From assembly GCF_028009165.1 (NCBI RefSeq), contig NW_026611615.1, positions 310,001 to 374,000 on the forward strand: DNA of 64,000 nt, in the 5' to 3' direction. Below the pieces are notes generated by a model that saw nothing but the letters and a program-made list of their open reading frames with translations, was not told the origin of the DNA and ran no database searches. Of the stretch, positions 1 to 8,720 are shown in pieces. Each line of letters opens with the position of its first letter. Positions within the stretch are counted from its first letter, which is position 1. The position numbers and the translations under genes were made by a program. The stretch is from Akanthomyces muscarius. Its lineage: Eukaryota; Ascomycota; Sordariomycetes; Hypocreales; Cordycipitaceae.

Positions 1-724
1 ACATCCGCCGGGGTGTACCGCAGGCTGACGGGGAAGATCTGCACGTCGGCCGGGCACTCGAGCAGGCTCGGGCTCAGCGGCAGGATGGCTTTGCCGTTGG
101 TCGTTGTGCACTCGGGGAAGACGGCGATGGGGCGGTCGGGGTACTGCTCGAGGAGCTGACGCAGCGACACGAGCTCGCTGTCGCGGGGACGGTCGGCGGC
201 CGAGGGCGGGGGCGCGAGGGCGGCGAGGACGGCGGCGAAGAGGCCGACGCGGCGGACCCTGCGGGTGCCCGGGTAGGCGACGGTGAAGATGGGGTCGAAG
301 ATGGCGGCGAGGTAGACGACGTCGATGGGGCTCGTAAAGTTGGCGGCGATGACGGTGCCGCCGTGCGGGAAGCGGTGGCGAGGCTGGTCGGCGAGGGTGC
401 CGCGCTTGACGCCGTCGAGCTGCAGGTCCACCCACCAGATGCCCGGGATGCCGAGCAGGCACCACAGGGCGACCTTGCGCGCGATGACGGGCAGCGGCAG
501 GTGGTGGAAGAGGGCAAAGTAGCCGACGGCAAAGGCGACGAAAAAGGGCACGCGCAGCGCAAAGACGAGGGCGTGGTAGGCGGCGCTCACGGCGGAGAGG
601 GTCGTCGTGACGGGGAGGAAGGGCGCGATGCCGGTGGCTGTTGGGGCGAGGTTAGCGATGACGGCAGGGAGGACGGAGGCAAGTGCAGCATACCCCGATC
701 GCGGTATTGACTGAATTTCTCCAT
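1..724 (-). CDS. PlsC-type lysophospholipid acyltransferase, LOA1/Vps66-like (3' end cut by window edge)
   Basis: Probable membrane acyltransferase adding an acyl chain to lysophosphatidic acid or a related lysolipid at the ER or lipid droplet; function is by family. Exons run 724-694 and 637 to the edge; the 56-base intron (638-693) has GTATGC, CTAAC and CAG and joins an N-terminus MEKFSQYRDR to TGIAPFLP, the start remembered from fungal LOA1-like proteins. A hydrophobic segment (ALRVPFFVAFAVGYFALF) follows. The acyltransferase block I reads ANFTSPID, so the position normally occupied by the catalytic His of NHxxxxD is Phe. Block III reads FPECTTTNGKAI, with Cys where Gly is usual. The frame stays open to base 1, so the C-terminus is missing. 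Whether this lineage keeps activity without the His cannot be told here. It could instead be another PlsC subfamily. Confidence 0.82.
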
Positions 725-1697
725 GAGATGGATGGGACAGCCGAAGCTTGGCAATTCGGTGTGTGCTGGTGGCGTGGACAAAGGAAAAGGAAGCTTGTCG
801 GCCGTTTTGGTGTTGCGTGTTCGATTTCGGAGGTAGTGGGGCCGCCTTGTTATAAGCTTTCAGCGCGAAGCTCTTTTGGCTTCAGTCAATTTCGTTAGTG
901 AGGGAGGAGAAAAAAAGCATGTGATTGACGAGGGGTCATTAATAATCCGTGGCCCAACATTGATAACAAGAGATACAGCGCCATGATATCGGACTGTCTC
1001 GCTGCTGCAGGAGATGGCTGTCGAAAGCATGGCGACATTTTTCTCAGCTTGGCTGCCGTGCATGCACGGCTGGAGCTTCCGCACACCTTGCAACGGTCAG
1101 CAACAGTCTTGGCACGTGTTAGTCGACCTAGCGTCATGGGCGTCATGGTGTGGTAGCCATGGCTGGAGGCTGAAATGGAGGGCTAGGCAAGCATTTTATT
1201 CCCGTTTATTCGTTGAAGCGGCATCATGTTTATCGGGACACTTTGTCCGGTGCGCCTCGTATCGTCGTCACCAACAGGCCCGGAAGGATGCACATCTACG
1301 TGCTCCAGACCGCATTGATGCGCCAGGGCTCAGAGACGGCGAAATAAATTCTGCAGTGGGAATGGAGTATTGCTAAAAGCTCAAATCTATAAGCTAAAAC
1401 AAGAATGGCTGTCGCGTCGCGTTTTACAAGCGGCTCATTAACATGGTGACGGAGCTGTGATGCCATCCGGCGAGGCAGTAAGACACAGCGGTCATGCTTG
1501 AAGTCACGTAGTCTCGTCATATGGCTCACAGCGCCCCTATTGATGTATATATTGTGTCGTCTATCAACACGTATTCTCGGTCAGTACAAGTAATTGGCCG
1601 TTTCCATCCCAGTAGCCAGAAGTGTATGTACAGGTGTGGCTTCGTAAAATCGCTAAAAAAATGATGAAGATATATATACTTTTGTCATAAATAAAAA
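725..1697. other. Intergenic, divergent promoter side of the acyltransferase and 3' side of the LysM gene
   Basis: No credible coding frame. It holds a 16-base perfect palindrome at 1055-1070, listed separately. The last 150 bases are AT-rich and probably carry the 3' untranslated region of the LysM gene. Confidence 0.5.
1055..1070. repeat. 16-base perfect palindrome
   Basis: GCCGTGCATGCACGGC equals its own reverse complement. It lies about 330 bases upstream of the acyltransferase start. It may be a dimeric transcription factor site or chance. Confidence 0.6.
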
Positions 1698-2397
1698 TCA
1701 AGCGGCTAAATATGACACCGTTAGCATATCCTCAAGCAGCATCGGCCAAAGTACAAGGCAACATACCAACACAGAGGTTATCCCCAGGCCACATGTTCAT
1801 GCAAGCGTAGTGAGTGCCGTCGACATCCGCCGACAGCCACGGGTTCCACTTGATGAGCTGGTCCGACGAGATGCCAAACTTGCCCGCCACGGGGCCGCAG
1901 TCGTCGCCGCTCACAATCTTGTACCACTTCTTGCAGCCGCAGACGGTGTCCTTGCCCACGGGGTACGGAGCGTCGGCGTTGCACGGAGCCGCGGGCAGGG
2001 GGTTGGGAGGCGTGACACCTGAAGAGCGCGCCCAATGTTAGCCGTCTTTTTTTTCCTGCCAATTCAACTATTCCATTTTCTCTCATCGCTTACCAACGCA
2101 AATCTGCTGCTGAGGCCAAAAGTTGATGCAGTCGTAAAAGGTGCCGTCCAGCGTCTTGCTCACGTCTGGGTTCCACTTGATGATGTCGGCGCGGCTGACG
2201 CCAAACTTGCTCGCCACCTTGCCGCAGTCGCCGTCGCCCGTCTGGATCTTGTACCAGCTCCAGCACGGGCAGGCGCTGTTGGTGAGGGCGCCGTACGGAG
2301 GCTTGGAGCCCTGCGCGCAGGTGTTTTCTCTCGGGGCAAGAGGGTTGGCGCTCGCAGCGAGGGCCAGGGTGGATGCGGCAGCAACGAAACCCTTCAT
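1698..2397 (-). CDS. Secreted protein with two LysM domains (LysM effector type)
   Basis: Likely binds chitin or chitin oligomers outside the cell; fungal proteins of this kind mask hyphal chitin or blunt host recognition. Exons: 2397-2094, 2018-1767 and 1705-1698, giving 187 residues. Residues 1-17 are a signal peptide (MKGFVAAASTLALAASA). LysM 1 is about 48-100 and LysM 2 about 132-184; each has WYKI at its start, a KFG then IKWNP core, and a paired-Cys frame ending (I/L)CV. Intron 1 (2019-2093) and intron 2 (1706-1766: GTATGT, GCTAAC, TTTAG) both fall in phase 1 directly after CV. If intron 2 were retained, the protein would end MLPCTLADAA after LCVG (stop at 1732-1734), so the last 8-base exon is an inference from splice signals. 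A TATA element lies about 140 bases upstream of the ATG. Confidence 0.87.
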
Positions 2398-2536
2398 TGT
2401 GATTATTTGCGTACTGGGTGAAAGAATTGCTGAATAGAATGAGAGTCGAGTGGTCTGTGAGTTCGGGCGAAGAAGACGACAATGCGCGGAATGAGCTTAT
2501 GGTTCAAGGTTCCGGAGACTTGGCCACGGCAAGCCC

Positions 2537-2543
2537 TATATAT
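2537..2543 (-). promoter_or_regulatory. TATA element of the LysM gene
   Basis: TATATAT about 140 bases upstream of the LysM ATG on the minus strand. Placement fits a fungal TATA promoter with a roughly 100-base leader. Confidence 0.45.
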
Positions 2544-3299
2544 GGGAGGGCCACCCGACGCTCGTAAAATATGACCGACGCATGGGCGTAAGATTCTGCC
2601 CTTTTCGGGCTTGGCTCCAGAATAATAGAACCATTGTCCAGCGCGTGCCAATCTTGACGGGCACACGATGCCATCTGCAGCTTGGGGGGTGCGTGAGACT
2701 ACCCGTTCAATCCACCTGTTTACTGCTTACGAGCCCCGTTCCGCAACGCTGCACGGTGCATGCGACCCTCCGCACCCATGTTTTCCGAGCGTGACGGCAG
2801 GGACACTTGAGACGAGTCGTTTATTCTTCATTATGGGCCCAGTTCTAATAATATTCCCGAGGCAAGGCTGGCTGGCTGTTTGATGAAGCGGAAGCCGATC
2901 GTTTCGGCCCAGAAAGTGGGAATCAGCTTACACAATGTCTTACCGACATGCCAAGAGAGCGCCAGTGTGCAATCCATAAAGACTTCAATCTTCAAATGTG
3001 AAGCCTCTTGTAGTTTAATCGACGTTGACGAGAACAGAGAAATGGTCTCCGAGTCTATGGCAGATCAATCATGAGAGATGAAAAGTGTGATTGATCAGGA
3101 ACCCAGACCGGCATTCGCACGGGGTTGAGAACCAACGCATCCACGCTCTAGCGTAGAGCGTCTAGGCAACCGTGTTTTTCTGCATCTCAGATGCCGACAC
3201 AATGCCTTTATCTTGTGCAAAGCTCTGGCTGGGGATCTGTTGCTATGCGGAAGAACTGGGTGCCTTCTCCTGTCGTCGATGCAGACAACGAAGTTCTTG

Positions 3300-3329
<30 letters not shown>
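3300..3329 (+). repeat. A30 homopolymer
   Basis: Thirty consecutive A on the plus strand. This length is unusual against the surrounding mixed sequence and could be a retroposition poly(A) tail or simple slippage. No clear target-site duplication was seen by eye. Confidence 0.85.
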
Positions 3330-3333
<4 letters not shown>

Positions 3334-4605
3334 ATCTAGCGTGTGTTTAGAAAGACGAGAACTCTCCAGTGTAAGTACTAGCATTCACGGCTTGGCGGCA
3401 TCAGAATTCTCTGGCAGAATCCCGCCCGGTAGTAGGTGCTAGCTAGAGCAGCACATCTCTTGCCGATGCGTCCCGCTAAATCTAAACGACCGCCACACGA
3501 TGTTGATTCTAGAATCAGTTTCGAACATGCGAACCGAACTGCTCCTGTCTCTCTTTCCCCAGACCACGAATTTAGCTCCTCGTTCTCGTAAACTCGGCTT
3601 CATTCCATTGCGGCCAATGGTGGCGCTGCTTACATCATTATCGCTCACGCCTGTGCAACTGTCCGGGCAAGCAGTGCACAGCATAGATCTAATTTTTCTT
3701 CAAGCACCGCGAAACCAGAAAACGTGTGTCCTTGCGAGTTTTTCCACTACCGGAAACATTCGAACCAGTACATTCTTCCTCGGTCGCCGCAGCTGAGAAT
3801 GAACGAGGGCCATGTAGGGTTGCATCGATGCAGCTCGCCGTAAGCGCCAGCGCCATCTGAGTAGTAAATGCCGGACATCGTGCTTACCGTTCTAGGGCAA
3901 AGCTGACGGCGCATAAATCTACCAACCTTGTACACCTCGTGTTAATTTTGCCGCTATTTACCGAACCTTGGACTCGGGCGATATATTCAAGAGGATTTAT
4001 CCCCATGCTGGTGTCGCTCTGGCGCATTGCCACCGCAACGCCCGCGTGGCATTCAAATTCGTTTCGCAGAAGGAAAAGAAACCTGCTTAGCGAGTATTGC
4101 AAATGTCCCTGTGATGTTTCGGACAGTGTTCAAGTAAACTTCAGCGTACGACGGCCTATATGTCTAGATTTGGTCAATTTCGTGGCTGGTGGAGCGCGCT
4201 ATGGAAACGGGCTGGTTGCTATGGGCCGGTATTAGGACTCGGGGAAGAAGACAAAAGGCGACTATTGCTTAGCAGGAGTAGCAAAGAAACAATAGATATA
4301 GAGAAAAAAAAAATTACACATCCAGTATGAAGAAGAAAGAAAAAAGAACCACAGCGAATTGTCCAAGGTGGATGATAGGGCAGGCTTTGCGAAGTAGCCA
4401 ATCAAGGCGCCAACCTAGCGCCAACCGACATCGGTCTCAATCGTAATATCAAAAGTCGAATGGGTCAATTACGCCCAAATATGTGGTATTTATACATATG
4501 TAGCTACTGCCGCTGTGGGTTTGACCGCTGTAGCGGCCCAGGCAAAGCATCATTCCAGTCGGCCGTCGCTAATCCTTTCCGTTAATCCGCAATTTTGTAA
4601 ACCCA

Positions 4606-5124
4606 TCATTGCACGCTAAAGACCTGGATGTCCGTTTCCACCGCCGCGTGCGTCGCGCGATGATACGGGCAGATTTCCTTTGCCTTTTCCACCACCTTTT
4701 CCAGCTCGGCCTGCTCGATGCCCTTGACGCGGACCTCGAGGCCGACCTTGAACCCCATGTCCATCGCGCGAATGTCGCCAATCAGGTTGACAATGGCCTT
4801 GACCTGGCAGTCCTCCATCTTGCGCGGCAGGCGGACCTTCATGCTGTTGGCGGCCAGGTTCATGGCCACCTGGAAGCAGTTGCTGTAGCCGGCGGCGAAG
4901 AGCTCCTCGGGGTTGGTCTTTTGCTCGCCGCCGGGCCCGCCGAGGGCCTTGGGCATGGCGTACGCCGAGCGGAAGCCCTCGCTGCCGTCGATCTGGCCGC
5001 CGCGCGGGCCCTGCGTCGTAGCCGTCGCCGTGTACAGCGTGGGCGCGTCCGAGGCGACGAGGCGGCGCTGGGCGAGGGAGACGGCCTGGCGAGCCAGCGG
5101 CCGGCAGGAGCGAAGAGTATTCAT
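4606..5124 (-). CDS. OsmC/Ohr-family thiol peroxidase, probably mitochondrial
   Basis: Reduces organic hydroperoxides with a pair of reactive cysteines, by family. One exon, 172 residues. The first about 25 residues are rich in Arg, Ser and Ala without acids (MNTLRSCRPLARQAVSLAQRR), which suggests mitochondrial import. The Ohr hallmarks are both present: NPEELFAAGYSNCF with Cys83 and ICPYHRAT with Cys152. Length fits the bacterial family (about 140) plus a targeting extension. No intron, and it stands alone between intergenic stretches, consistent with old acquisition of a bacterial-type gene, though OsmC/Ohr genes are widespread in ascomycetes. The opposite-strand open frame over the same bases is a shadow. 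Ohr rather than OsmC is favoured by the CPY motif. Confidence 0.93.
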   Translation of the reverse strand: MNTLRSCRPLARQAVSLAQRRLVASDAPTLYTATATTQGPRGGQIDGSEGFRSAYAMPKALGGPGGEQKTNPEELFAAGYSNCFQVAMNLAANSMKVRLPRKMEDCQVKAIVNLIGDIRAMDMGFKVGLEVRVKGIEQAELEKVVEKAKEICPYHRATHAAVETDIQVFSVQ

Positions 5125-5656
5125 TGCTAAAGTATTGATTTGTGTGTGATGTGCTTTTAAGTTTGCAGATTGGCAGCTCTAGGCAGATGGCCTCAATGCG
5201 AGGGCGCACATGTTATAAGTTTGCTGCCGCGAGCCGCCCGCTGGTGGGCTAGTGCGCGTCATTGGGCATCTCGGGGAAATGCCGTTTTGTTGAGGGAGCG
5301 AGCTAGTTTCGATTTTAATCATGGGATAGCTGGATGGAAATCGAGTTTTACGTTTTCGCTCGCGGCTTTGTTGTTCCGTCCAGCTCTGCGCAACTCCATG
5401 ACGTATTGAATAGCGGGCGATGGGCGGTTAGTGGAATCGACGCGCCCATCACCAGCATTGACTTTGCGATTGGTCATCACATCCAGATGCTAGTCTGGAT
5501 CAATCCCCATTGGCAGTTTCCCGATATGGAATTTCGGATCAAAGTCCCGGATCTTTCTTTTTTTTGCCATTGGACTATATATGCAGAGATGATTCGCCCT
5601 GCGCCAAGCTTTGTCCTCTGTAGGTACGCGACGTTTCATCACGCATTACAGAAAAC
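5125..5656. other. Shared promoter of divergent OsmC and con-8-like genes
   Basis: No coding frame supported. It contains ATTGG (CCAAT-box type) near 5468 and a TATA element at 5576-5582 serving the plus-strand gene. Confidence 0.45.
5576..5582 (+). promoter_or_regulatory. TATA element of the small con-8-like gene
   Basis: TATATAT, 75 bases before the ATG at 5657, preceded by a pyrimidine-rich tract. Confidence 0.45.
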
Positions 5657-5980
5657 ATGAGTTCCAACAGCAAAACACCCGAAAACCTTGCAGACTTGCA
5701 GCCCAAGACCAGCGTATGTTTTCTACTTTTGAAAGGGTCCGCTGCGCCCCTTGTTGACAAGTAGAATAGAACACCAGCGCGCAGCACGGCATTGCGGGAA
5801 TGGCTCAGCAGCGCCACGCTCCAGAGAACACGGCCCGACGCAACAGCATCAATGACCAGCATGCCAAGCCGGGCTTCTTCGGACAGGCTTTCCACAAGTG
5901 AGTGTGAAATTACATCCCCGTCAGTGCACTGTTGATAAAGGCTAACAAGGCGCAGCATCTTTGGTCGACACGCCAAGTAA
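5657..5980 (+). CDS. Small basic protein resembling conidiation-specific protein 8 (con-8)
   Basis: Three exons (5657-5713, 5770-5897, 5956-5980) give 69 residues. Both introns are standard: GTATGT..TAG (5714-5769) and GTGAGT..GCTAAC..CAG (5898-5955). The second half carries RRNSINDQ followed by KPGFFGQAF and a short C-terminus, a pattern I associate with the con-8-like family of conidiation-induced fungal proteins; the biochemical role of that family is not known to me. The frame was fixed by that motif; an alternative acceptor five bases earlier gives another open frame without it. The protein is hydrophilic with no signal peptide or membrane segment. It is divergent from OsmC/Ohr with a TATA element 75 bases upstream. 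Family naming is from memory and tentative; gene structure is better supported. Confidence 0.68.
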
Positions 5981-6794
5981 TCGAATCGTATCGGGTCCGT
6001 GTCTTGGCAGCCTTCAAGACCCGAACGGGCACGAATCTAGGTGCGCGAGGACGACACTATCATGTGCTCGTTAGTACGGCAGCGAGAAGTCGGCGAAGCA
6101 GCTTGACTGCATCTCGGTAGCACGCTGGCGCTATACAACAGCCGCGAGGAGAGCAACCAACCATTTATATGCCGACATCACACAAATCCGCGAGCAATTT
6201 CAATGACCATACCCGGGCACAGTCACCTTCGGTGTCAAGAAGGATGTGTTATATAATTAGCGTACACGCTAGTTCCTCCAAAATTACGCGTGTATATCTT
6301 CAGACTTTTCTGAATTAAACCTAATCGTCTTAGCCTTCAGCGATTTCTATCAATTGACTTTATCTTTTCCAATTATGGGATTCTTCCTAAATAAATGAAT
6401 TGTATCTTTGGAGCATTTTTTATTTGTTTTGTGCTAGTCATACATAGTAAGAATCATCATACTGATTGGCATCCGGCACTTATTGCAGTGGTGGAGAGGG
6501 CCGGTTAGCGCAGAGAAGGGTGAGCCCGCCAACATGTCACCATGGACGCTGAAGCAGCTCTCCTAATTCAGTAATTGTTGGTGAATAGACACATGACCCA
6601 ATAGCGACCGGGCGCGTGTAAAGTATTATGATTGGCCATCATTGTTGTGACGAGGCATCTTTGTTGTAGAGAGTCACGTGCGGGCGCACGTTCGACTCAT
6701 TTGAACTCGCTCTGCATTCACCTGCTTCAGCTCCTCCTAGCAACTACCCACGCGTATCGCTTATTGCCGACCTTCCCAACACCAGCGCAGGAAA
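5981..6794. other. Intergenic
   Basis: AT-rich centre (about 6280-6460). Nothing codable seen. The right part is the promoter of the thioredoxin gene. Confidence 0.45.
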
Positions 6795-7434
6795 ATGGAT
6801 ACTCTATCATGGATCCTTGTGGCGCTAACGGTTATTTTTTTGATCGGGCCAGTGAGTCTTCTCCTACTTGTGATTAAATATACTCGCTAGTCGTTGGCGA
6901 AAGCCCTGTCTCCGCTGTCGGCTCTTCAACGTCTCCTGCCCTGTTCACGAGGTCCTAGCACAGACTTGCCCGTGATGCTGACTGGTAAAATAGGCCCTGC
7001 TCAAAAACCGCTCACCTATCCCCGAGACCTCGGAAAAAGTCGTCAAAATAAGCGAGGCTGCCGAGCTTGACGCTGTTCTCTCCTCCACCGCCGGTGTAGT
7101 AGTTGACTTTTATGCCGACTGGTGTCCACCGTGTCGTGCAATTGCGCCAATCTTTTCAAAACTGGCAGAAGAACACTCTTCAAAAGGCAAACTCGCGTTC
7201 GTCAAGGTCAACGTTGACCATGTTAAAAATGTTGCTCAGCGATACAACATCTCAGCGATGCCGACATTTGTATTCTTTCAGGACGGCGCGCCGCGGGGAG
7301 TAGCTGTGGAGGGTCTCAAAGCGCGCAGCTCGGTCAAGGTCTCTGCCGATGGCTCGGTGGACAGAATCCTTGGCGCAGATAAAGGATCCCTGGAGGCTAC
7401 GGTCCAGGCATTGTCGCGTCAGCTTCGGGGTTAG
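6795..7434 (+). CDS. Membrane-anchored thioredoxin
   Basis: Thiol-disulfide reductase by fold. Exons 6795-6851 and 6994-7434 give 165 residues; the 142-base intron has GTGAGT, a GCTGACT branch and TAG. Exon 1 alone encodes the hydrophobic start MDTLSWILVALTVIFLIGP, a signal anchor or uncleaved signal peptide. The thioredoxin domain follows with ADWCPPCRAIAP (active Cys63 and Cys66, Pro-Pro between them instead of the usual Gly-Pro) and the cis-Pro motif AMPTF. The C-terminal 40 residues are longer than in a minimal thioredoxin. The anchor implies action at a membrane facing the cytosol or a lumen; which one cannot be decided from sequence. If the first exon were skipped, a normal soluble thioredoxin would lack a start ATG, which supports this model. 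Confidence 0.88.
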
Positions 7435-8720
7435 GAGAGCGGCCGATGAGCTCCGTTATACATCAGGCAGGCTGGCACTACAGCTATGCTGTCGACGGAA
7501 TTCACCCCGAGTCCAATGAATTTGCTCTTTGCTGTTTTGACTAGTGCGTATAAATCACCTGTAGCTATGCTGCCAACGACTCTGCGGTCGCTGTCCTCGG
7601 CCAACAGCGTCTTGCTGTCCGGTGCCTCGAACCATGCTTCGATTATCGAGAGCACCCGTCACTCCAAAGCCATTCGTTTTTGTTTGGCGCCACTATAACT
7701 CCCAATATCAGAAGAGCAGCTAGATTAGCTACCCAAAGACACGCCAGATGTTATTCCATCTAACTACATCTGCTCCATGCGTGATCCGCACATGGTAAAC
7801 TCCTGCGAGCCATGCAACACTAATAACAGCCAGTAAAGAAGTATTGGGAGGAACCGTCCGCCGCATTGCCAAGATCTGCGACGTTGGCCGAAGAAACATG
7901 GAGGCGTTCACTTACACCGAGCCAACGAGCCATAAATGTCTAGCACAAAACTCCGCAGAGCAAAATGGAGCTGCTGCGCGCAATGTGCATTCTGCTTAAG
8001 TTGGGTAATTACCCGAACACTGGTCTTCCTGTTCTCCCGAACCAGCCGGATGCCATTCCAACCATGCTGTGAGATTCTGCAAGGGCCAGCAAGAACGCCC
8101 ATGACTACGCCGTAAGTTCACAAGGCTTTGTCCCGACCTGCCCGATTCGGAGCAGGCCCAATGTAGGCCCCATAACGCGCACCGCCGCGGCTTTAATAAC
8201 GATGCAAATGAATGGAAAGCCCTATGGTTCATTATCTCGGTTCTGTAGTGGGTGGCGGCGGGGGCTTATCCACTGCGGCAGGTTCGCAAAGCGGAGGATC
8301 GTGCGGTCCAGGAACAGGTAATCTTTCGAGTCCTTGCCTATCCATCTGCCGACGACAATCGGAGACTGCAGCAAAGCAGAGTAACGTTGTATTCCAAGCA
8401 CCAAGCTTCCTGCTACTAGTTCCCGGTTCCACCACCATATCATGTATGTTCTCCTCGTGGGCGAGAGAATGGCGATCAAGTCTCTGCGAACCCTGCAGCC
8501 AAGAACCTGCTAGTTCCCGTCGGGGTCGCAACGTTGCGGGGGTCCGCCGGCTCTAATTCCCGTCGGCTCGACTCATTTACAAGATACTCTGTGGGGAACT
8601 ACTTCCAATTCGACCAGAAAGGTCGACGGGCTGGGAGAGAGTATCTGCTCAATTACTTTACATAAACGCGCGGTCTCCTCGCGCCTGTAAATCTGTATTC
8701 GTCCCCAGCTGTAGACCAAA
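7435..8720. other. Intergenic, 1.3 kb
   Basis: Short frames on both strands near 7431-7911 and 8212-8556 have no family resemblance and are not called. The right end is the promoter and leader of the hexosaminidase gene. Confidence 0.4.

Larger units (their letters stand above)
2398..4605. other. Intergenic, 2.2 kb without a recognisable gene
   Basis: Holds the LysM promoter and a run of 30 A (3300-3329). Short open frames on both strands lack splice logic, composition or family resemblance and are not called. The stretch before 4605 probably contains the 3' untranslated region of the OsmC gene. Confidence 0.45.

Noticed and set aside
4609..5130. 173-codon plus-strand frame over OsmC/Ohr
   Set aside because: Exact antisense of a gene with both catalytic motifs; Leu/His/Val-biased translation.
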